A stretch of 64,000 nucleotides of DNA from Thermothelomyces thermophilus ATCC 42464 (Eukaryota; Ascomycota; Sordariomycetes; Sordariales; Chaetomiaceae), in NCBI RefSeq assembly GCF_000226095.1, contig NC_016473.1, positions 2,294,001 to 2,358,000 of the forward strand, read 5' to 3'. Every line of letters begins with the position of its first letter. Position 1 is the first letter of the stretch. The translations under genes were made by a program, and so were the position numbers. Below the pieces are notes generated by a model that worked only from the letters and a program-made list of their open reading frames with translations, had not been told where the DNA came from and made no database searches. This document shows positions 57,241 through 64,000 of this stretch, piece after piece.

Positions 57241-60200
57241 GAAGGGAAAGAAACCAGTATGTCGTCGGCCTTACGACAGAGGGGGGTTGTGAGGGCTAGG
57301 GCACTCTCTAGTCGAGCACTAAAGCTCGCGCAGCACTTCTCCACTTTTTCAATGATCTGGCAGAGACTGACTGCCTCGGCGAAACTAACAGGAAAATCTG
57401 CCTACTCTAATAGGCGCATTATGCAACGACCCACATTATGATGCAATATTACCCATAGTAAGGTTGTATAGAGCCAATTATCTGAGCCCTTCTAGCGCCG
57501 TGCCACACTTGTGCCGAGGATGACCTATAGGTAACCTACAACGAGGTTGTATAGAGCTAATCATATAGGGCCTTCGCCGTACATGTACCTGGACGGTTCT
57601 ATAGTACACCCCGCACTACCGTTAGAACAACGGACTGCACTAACAGAGGCAGAAAGGAGCCCGTTTTTAGATCCTAAAACGCTCCGAATTTTGACCCCTC
57701 CGATCCTAAAAGGTAAGATGCATGAGGGTCCGGGTAGTAGTTGGGTCGGTGACGACCAGCGAATGCCGGATGTTGTATGGTTTTTATTCGTCTTTTTGGC
57801 CCGCCCGGCCTCGAAGTTCCACTTGGCCTACCTTGTGTACCCTTGAATATGGACCACAGTACGGACTACACTACCAAGGAATTCGTAGTTCAGGCCGTCA
57901 TGCAGAAGCAAGGACAGGGAAAAATGAGCAATTGACACCGGCCAGTAGGCCATACATATTCCAATCAGACAACAGAAGAAGACTTGCGACGTCCCAGCAC
58001 GCCTCCGCAACACGACAGACGAGCACCACAGCTAGGCATCAACATTGTCGCCACCTGGGCAACAAAGAGCCATACAGCTATCATATCGGTCTCCGACTCG
58101 AGATGGTTTCGCGATATGATAAGCTCTGTCCACATAACGAGCGGCCAACCCATAAGTAGCATGACAATAGAGCAGGTTGAAGTGCGGCAGGAGTAGGGAG
58201 ATGGCGTGGATCTCGTCCTTGCCCGACATGAGCTTGTACCATTGGATCTGGGTGTACCAGTTATATGCGAGAAAGCCGATGTCGCTAGGGCAGTTGCTGT
58301 TCAGTCCCGACACGAACTGTGCCGGAGCTAGGAAGTAGCTGGTATATAGGAGCCACCGGTTCGTCAGGCTAAAACCTGGCACGACTTGCACGGCCATGGC
58401 CGGGCCTTTAATGTCGGGGACGAAGTAGTGACGGTCGTTGCACGAACGGGTGCTTTGACAGCGAGTCCAGTTCGAAAGACGGTTGATGTTTCAGTCGGCC
58501 GAACGAAGGCGTTTGTTTCGTCTTTAGTCCAGCCAGAGAAGGGCCTGAGCGACAACAGGTGGGACTGCGTAAAAGGATACAGGAAGTGCCTCTCAGGGTT
58601 CTCAGGACTCTCAGGCCGACGCGGCAGAGAGGAGGGTAATCATCTGTTATATTTTCCGTCACAAGCTGCCAGGGTTTACAACTGTTTCCGCAGCCTTGTG
58701 CTCATAAAGTTGAGGCGTGAGGCTGAGCTGCGGTCTAGTTATCGTCTGCGTGGTGCCATCACTGTCTCGTCGTCGGATTGGTAAGATTACCAACTCAAGA
58801 ACAGCACCCCTCTGGCCAGCTGGAGCTGCCTGTCGGCCTCTCGGAAAGCCTTGCCTGGAAGAAGAAACATCATTACATAGTGAAAAAGAGGAAGGGGGGG
58901 GGGTTGACTAATTTCACCGACCAAGCCAACTTCGTTGGGGGTTGTGGCTATGTTTTGATGCGGCGGTCACCTAAACGGATATAGTAATTGCTCCATTTCC
59001 AATTATTACCTACTAGTAGGTAACTTGGCTCCAGTGAAGGTTTGTTTCACGTTAAAGGTGCCGGGCGGCGCAGCGCAAGGCGACGGGAAGAAAAGGGTAG
59101 GCGCACATACAGTTAGGTGAGCGAAGGAGGGATTGAGAGAAGTCGAGAGTACAAGAGAAGGACGTTGAGAGAGGATCGGCAGTACTCACGCCATCTTCCC
59201 TTCCGCAGCGGAAAGAGGTTGTTGGTAGAGACCGCTGAACGGAAAGCGCGTAGTACCGGCGAAGGGAGCATTTGCAGAGGCTGCAAAGGAGGCTCGCAAA
59301 TAGAGGAATTTCCAAGAGGGCTGAACCGGCTATAACCGTCGACTTGTGTGGGCGAAATTGGCTGTTAAAGCGCTCTTTAGGTGCTTCTTGTGGTAGATGT
59401 TGTCGTCAGGTCGGGGAAGAGTGGCCGTGTCAGCTGCGTGTTCGTTGTAAGGGGCGCACCTCTTTTTACCACATTTCGGGGTTGCTAGCAGGGGGCGCAT
59501 TCATCACCAAAAGATCATCAACAGAGAGCAACGACTAGACGCAATAGACCTTTTCTTCAACCTTTGAGAAGTGCCCTTATTTCCCCCTCACGTCGAGGCT
59601 CCTCTCCGTCTGCCCAGAGGGGAGTCGGCATCGTTGTCACTTCGTTTTGATGAACATCGCGATTACGAGGCTGTCATGTTTATCATCAGTTTGCCAGCTT
59701 GCCAGCTTGCCAGCTTGCCAGCTTGTACTCCCTAGAAACTCTGAGCCCGCGCTCCTCTCTATCTGACCAGACGGAATTTTGACTCGGTGAGGGGAGCGGG
59801 TGGTGGCTGTGAGTGTTACCACCCAGTTCAATACAAGGTGTTACGAGTAGGTGGTGAACACACGCCGCCCCTCCGCTGCCATGGCCCCCACAGTATGATT
59901 TCTGCAACTTTGACTTGCATTTGGACACCCAAGATTCCGAGCAACATCGGCACCAAGCTGGTATTTTGGAGTGCACCCTGTACGTCTATTATTGGACTCC
60001 TAGAGGATCTGGAATCAAGCTACCGATTACGCTCTAGTAGCAACGCATAACGACCAGATCATAACCTTTTTGCTTTACCAAAGCCTTACTCTGGTAGACT
60101 ACTTGCACATACATACAGTACAGTACCCCCTCTTAAGGTCGCGCTAAGCCCTCCTAGAGGATAGTGTAACCCAGGTAGTTATATTATAAGGTGCTGGCAT

Positions 60201-60745
60201 ACTTTGTTTGCTAGTAAACAAAGAACAGAAAAAGGTTAAAAAGCCCGCTTATCTAGTAAATATAGCTAGCCATGTAAAAGGCGTCGAATTCAGGGTACTT
60301 TGCGCGCTTCGATTTGGCTATCTACTGTGTCCAGCTATTTAGTGGTGTGACCGGGTAACTATGGGAGTGCATCCATCCTCTGGAAGCCCGTGCGGGGGGA
60401 ATAAGGAACATGTGAGGCGCGAACCGGGCCTGGCACTGTGCTTGCAAGAGGCAACAGCCAGGCACAGCAAACCCAACCCAACCCCCCTTTCCCCCTCCCT
60501 TCCTCCCCTCACAACTGCTACTTCTGGTTCTGACGGATTCACGCGCAACTGGAATCGAAGTCGAGTGCCGATCGATCTTTGAGCCTTTTGGTTGACAACC
60601 TCAGATTAACACTCTAATATTCCTCGGTACTTATCCGTCGATGGTGTGTTTTTCAAGACGGCGGCTGCTTGTTTGGCACTCGGGGCCCCCGAACATAGCC
60701 ACAGCACCGAGTCTGGACAAAGAGGGGTGAGAGGTGTCAAAGCAA
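57241..60745. other. Transition zone without a supported gene
   Basis: Base composition returns to normal. A 121-codon minus frame at 58397-58032 (VVPGFSLTNRWLLYTSYFLA, FVSGLNSNCPSDIGFLAYNW) is protein-like and free of RIP damage, perhaps a gene fragment. The rest gives only overlapping shadows. Repeats: GGTTGTATAGAGC twice (57461 and 57544), an 18-bp palindrome at 59006-59023 and an octamer repeat at 59693-59724. A CCTTCC/CCCC-rich tract lies at 60481-60510. Confidence 0.4.
59693..59724. repeat. (GCCAGCTT)4 octamer repeat
   Basis: Four perfect tandem copies, no variants. Confidence 0.95.
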
Positions 60746-62504
60746 ATGGCCGAAGACAAGGCGATGGCCTGCCCATTTTGTGGCTGGACCAACCCCGGTG
60801 GCGAATATGAGATGCTGCTGGTGAGTCTCTCATTCCCGGCTGATTGCAGGCACCGATGCTGCTGTTGCACGCCTGAATACCGGGTTTGCTGAGAAATCTA
60901 GCACTTGGAAACCTACCACGCCGAAGGAGAAGACGCTTCGTTCCGTCAAGAGCAAGGAAGCGTATCTGAAAATCCCGGGTCTGGTGAGAATATCTCATAC
61001 GTCGAGTGTCCGATTGATGGGTGTGAAGAAATTCTCCCGCTCCAGGAGCTGGATTATCATCTTGAGCTCCATTCCGAGGAGTCTGGCGGTTGCACCACGA
61101 AAGAGCTTGACCCTGTGACACCTGCGGAGCCGGATCCTCACTCTGGGCCGTCGAGGGCTCATCGCGCGGCGCAACGGCATCGACAGTCAGACCCCGGGTC
61201 TGAGGTGAATGAGCGTCAAGGGAAACAAGCAAAGGAAGCAAGGTTAGGAAAGGCAATCACGATCTGGAAGCGTTTGCTCAAGATCCCCGTCTTCACATCC
61301 GAGGGCGTCCACATGCGTGCCCCGCTCCAGAATGAACAGCTTCCGAATAAGCACTCCCCCCACGGCAAACGGCTTGGTGTAAGCGGGTCTAGCTAGTAGT
61401 TCGCTGATGCTCTTGGGCTCAGCTAACGTCCATCCAGAAAGCACATCTCGGAAAATACGCTCATGAGAGCCGTATGCCCGAATGGCTAGTATCGCTGCTC
61501 AAGAGGGAAGGCCAAGTCACGTCGCAAGGTGAGCGATGTGTAGAGGAGCTGTGTTGACCGCTAGGCTAACAGCGACAGGTGTTGTCTCCGTGCTAGCGGT
61601 ACTGCTGGAACAAAGTCCATCGACAAAGCACGCTTACCTCTGCCATCCACGCGTGCAACATGTTTCCAAACTCAAGCGCGAGGGTTTGTCACCCTAAAGG
61701 TGCACGGCTCAGTTACTCACACTAACAAGGCGCATAGGAGGGTTCTGCGGCTACCGGAATATCCAGATGCTGGCTTCGTATATCATAGAAGTCAAGTCCA
61801 AGGGGCATGAACATTTCTGCGGCACTATCCCGTCCATCTTTCAGATCCAAGAATGGATTGAGACAGCTTGGGATTTGGGCATCAATTCACAAGCACGCCT
61901 TGAGACTGGCGGTATAAGAGGAACAAGAAAATACATCGGCACTCCAGAGGTATGAACATAGGTTTCTTTTCTAGCCGCCATCCTATCATGGAGAAACTAA
62001 TGGAAAGCCCACCAGGCAGTGGCTGTGTTCCGGTTGTTGAACATTCCATGTGAACCACACGGTATCAAATTCTCGGAGCCTGGCAAATCCGAGGCGCATC
62101 TCATGGAGTATGTCGAGAATTACTTCGAATTGGGGGTTCAGGATCCCACGCAGCGTGTTCACAGAACAAACCTACCGCCGATCTACTTTCAACACCTTGG
62201 TAAGCCCGCTTGGCTTTCCGAGCTCCTCTCTTCTTCTCCCCAACTCCCGACTCAATGGGCTGACGGATGTACCGGAGTAGGCCATTCCCTTACCATCATC
62301 GGCTTTGAGAAGCTCAAGAATGGCACTAAGCAGCTCCTCGTCTTCGATCCGTCGTTCCATGACTCGTCATACATCGTACGTCTTATAGGCCAGACCAGTT
62401 TCAAGCATCCCGCCCCTGATCTGGCGCTCAGGGCGTACCGGCGGGGAAACGACTATTTGAAGAGGTACAGATCTTTTGAGTTGGTGAAGCTGGTGCCACC
62501 GTAG
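60746..62504 (+). CDS. Peptidase C78 (ZUFSP/Mug105-like) with N-terminal zinc fingers
   Basis: Cysteine peptidase of the family that includes ZUP1/ZUFSP and S. pombe Mug105, deubiquitinases cutting Lys63-linked chains, and the UFM1 proteases. Exons 60746-60820, 60902-61378, 61438-61528, 61579-61683, 61738-61949 and 62016-62504 give 482 residues with all phases closing. Finger 1 (C9, C12, H26, H31) is split by the first intron; finger 2 is CPIDGCEEILPLQELDYHLELH-like (C61, C66, H78, H82). The catalytic core has GGFCGYRNIQM with Cys253, then GVGHSLTIIGFE with His410 and LLVFDPS with Asp431. PIYFQH fits the oxyanion side. A role in ubiquitin signalling, perhaps DNA damage, is inferred from the family. 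Confidence 0.92.
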
Positions 62505-62740
62505 ATCCATCTGTGCTTCGGATTACCAACAGTTTGCGGACATCAACATAGAGTGTTGCAATAAGGGCCGATGGAGGGTTAATAGGCCGAGATGCTGGAG
62601 CAGAGCGGTATGGCGTGGTGTGGACTAGCCATGGCAGGCGTTGGTAGAAGATACCGGCATAACGGGGGACCGGGTCTTGCCAACTATGAGACGCTGCAAG
62701 TCGGTTCAGGATCTTCCAGCTACCACAATATTGATGCAAG
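62505..62740. other. Convergent 3' region C78 peptidase / HAM1
   Basis: 236 bp between facing stops; nothing notable seen. Confidence 0.6.
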
Positions 62741-63646
62741 TTACGGCGCCAGTTCCTTTGCGAACCAATCTTTTAGCTTTGCCAAGGCCCGGTAGCGGTG
62801 CGAGATCTTGTTCTTTTCCGCCTTGTCCATCTCAGCATACCTTGTTTTACGGTCAGTGACTGAGCCACGGGAACAAGCCGCGGAGATTGGAGACTTACGT
62901 TTTCCCTTCGTACTCGAAAATGGCATCCCAGCCTGATAGTGAAATGTCATGTCAGCGGTAGGCGCCCCCGAGGTAAGGTGACTGACTCCAGGAACATACC
63001 AAAATCCGGCGACCCCCTTGCCGGTACAATCTTGCCCTCGGTAATCCCCTGAAACAGGATCGGCTCATGGCCGGGACCCGCTGAGTAGGCAAAGGTGCAG
63101 ACGGCCTTGGCCGACTTGTCTTCGTACGCGGCCAGCAGGTTGTTGAGACCAGCGTGACCGATGGATGCCATGAACCATTTTCTAAGGATCAAACCATTAT
63201 TATTAGCCTTTGTGCCCGGGAAGAAGAAAAAAAAAAAAAGGGAGGGGTGGAAGGGGAGTAAGAATGGGAGAGACACAAATGTGACGTACATATACGGCCC
63301 CGGAAGTCCATTCAGGGCGTTGAAGCAGAGGCAGGTGTCTTCAACCAGGACGGGGCCCTTGATCTGCAGTTTATCACAAGGTTTCTGATTAGCAGCCCTC
63401 CCACCTCATTCATCTTCGAACGTTGGCTGGTTCGGGTGGCCAGGAGGTAACACGGCTTACCAGCTCGGCCGCTCGCCTGCACTTGTCCAGCGTCACCTCT
63501 TCCAGGGTGCCCTGGATCTCGACCAGATCGAGCGTCTGGCTCTCGACTTGGATCGCCGGCTCCAGGATCGCCTTCACCTCGCGCAGCTTGTTGGCATTGC
63601 CTGTTATGAAGTTGACAATGTGTTTCGCGGCTGTGGGGGTCGTCAT
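62741..63646 (-). CDS. HAM1: Inosine triphosphate pyrophosphatase (Ham1/ITPase)
   Basis: Hydrolyses ITP, dITP and XTP to monophosphates and so keeps deaminated purines out of nucleic acids; cytosolic. Exons from the start: 63646-63461, 63363-63290, 63181-63000, 62932-62899, 62840-62741, giving 191 residues, the usual length. Landmarks: [16 protein letters not shown] (NTP-binding start), [20 protein letters not shown] with the catalytic-site acidic pair, [27 protein letters not shown], and the C-terminal [21 protein letters not shown] with the SHR motif. All four introns are GT-AG. Converges on the C78 peptidase gene. Confidence 0.96.
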
Positions 63647-64000
63647 TTTGCCGACTTCTCTCTTTTTTTTTTTTACTGGTTTTTTTTCTCTCGACTTAAG
63701 GAACGTGTTGACTGGTTGTTGGGAGATTGATTTACAGAAGGGGATAAATCCTCTTGTATGTAGTGGGGTTAGCTGTTAGAGGGCGCTGCGGCGCCCTGCC
63801 TGTGACAGTTTGCTGCGGCAGGGGCAGGCCCGCCTACCACTGTAGCAGGTACTACCCGTACTATACTGTGTATACAGTATACTCATTTCGTCTCTTCAGT
63901 TGCTGTATATTTACTTCAACCCTTAAGATAGACCATGGAACCAGGAAGTTTTTTTTGTCTTTTTTTGATTTTATAATATTAACCCCCATGAGGTCTTGGT
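63647..64000. promoter_or_regulatory. HAM1 upstream region
   Basis: T-runs at 63664-63675 and 63680-63687 lie just upstream of the HAM1 ATG (A-runs in the transcribed sense). At 63781-63796 GGGCGC-TGCG-GCGCCC forms a perfect 6-bp stem hairpin. Further out is TA-rich sequence (ACTATACTGTGTATACAGTATAC, 63858-63880), itself a near-palindrome. Confidence 0.5.

Noticed and set aside
60606-61256. 216-residue minus-strand frame
   Set aside because: Antisense to exons 1 and 2 of the C78 peptidase, whose exons close in frame with catalytic residues.

Overview
This window is nuclear DNA of a filamentous ascomycete (Pezizomycotina, most likely a Sordariomycete). The evidence is GC-rich genes with many 50-80 bp introns carrying CTNAC-type branch sites, fungal-type orthologues (Urc1, Elf1, Rheb, Wapl, Ham1), and a long AT-shifted block whose damage is C-to-T and G-to-A in CpA/TpG context. 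That is the signature of repeat-induced point mutation (RIP).

Layout. (1) 1-17.4 kb is ordinary euchromatin with six intact housekeeping genes: URC1 (uracil catabolism, minus), ELF1 (transcription elongation, plus), uracil phosphoribosyltransferase (minus), WAPL (cohesin release, plus), RHEB (TOR-pathway GTPase, plus) and cytosolic seryl-tRNA synthetase (minus, 18 exons). I rebuilt exon structures by hand; every one closes in frame. They include a 4-nt and a 9-nt micro-exon and two GC-AG introns. URC1 and UPRT, two steps of the URC route of pyrimidine salvage and catabolism, flank ELF1. (2) About 17.4-57.2 kb is a gene-dead, RIP-mutated accessory island with no intact gene. It holds recognisable corpses: a DUF3435 tyrosine recombinase with C2H2 tail at the left edge pointing inward, a Ser/Thr kinase, an APH-type phosphotransferase, a complete 7.55-kb Ty3/gypsy element with 427-bp LTRs, a solo LTR with perfect target duplication, an Est1-type RNA-binding gene, several C2H2 zinc-finger genes, a glutamine-rich repeat gene and several satellites. 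(3) 57.2-60.7 kb is a transition zone without a supported gene. (4) 60.7-64.0 kb returns to euchromatin with a ZUFSP/Mug105-like C78 peptidase (plus) and the ITP pyrophosphatase HAM1 (minus).

The best candidate for an undescribed system is the island: about 40 kb, sharply bounded by RIP-free genes, with a DUF3435 recombinase as its first gene on the inward-facing strand, as in Starship giant transposons. It would be a RIP-killed Starship-like element, later invaded by a gypsy element. I could not find convincing terminal repeats by eye, so this remains an inference.
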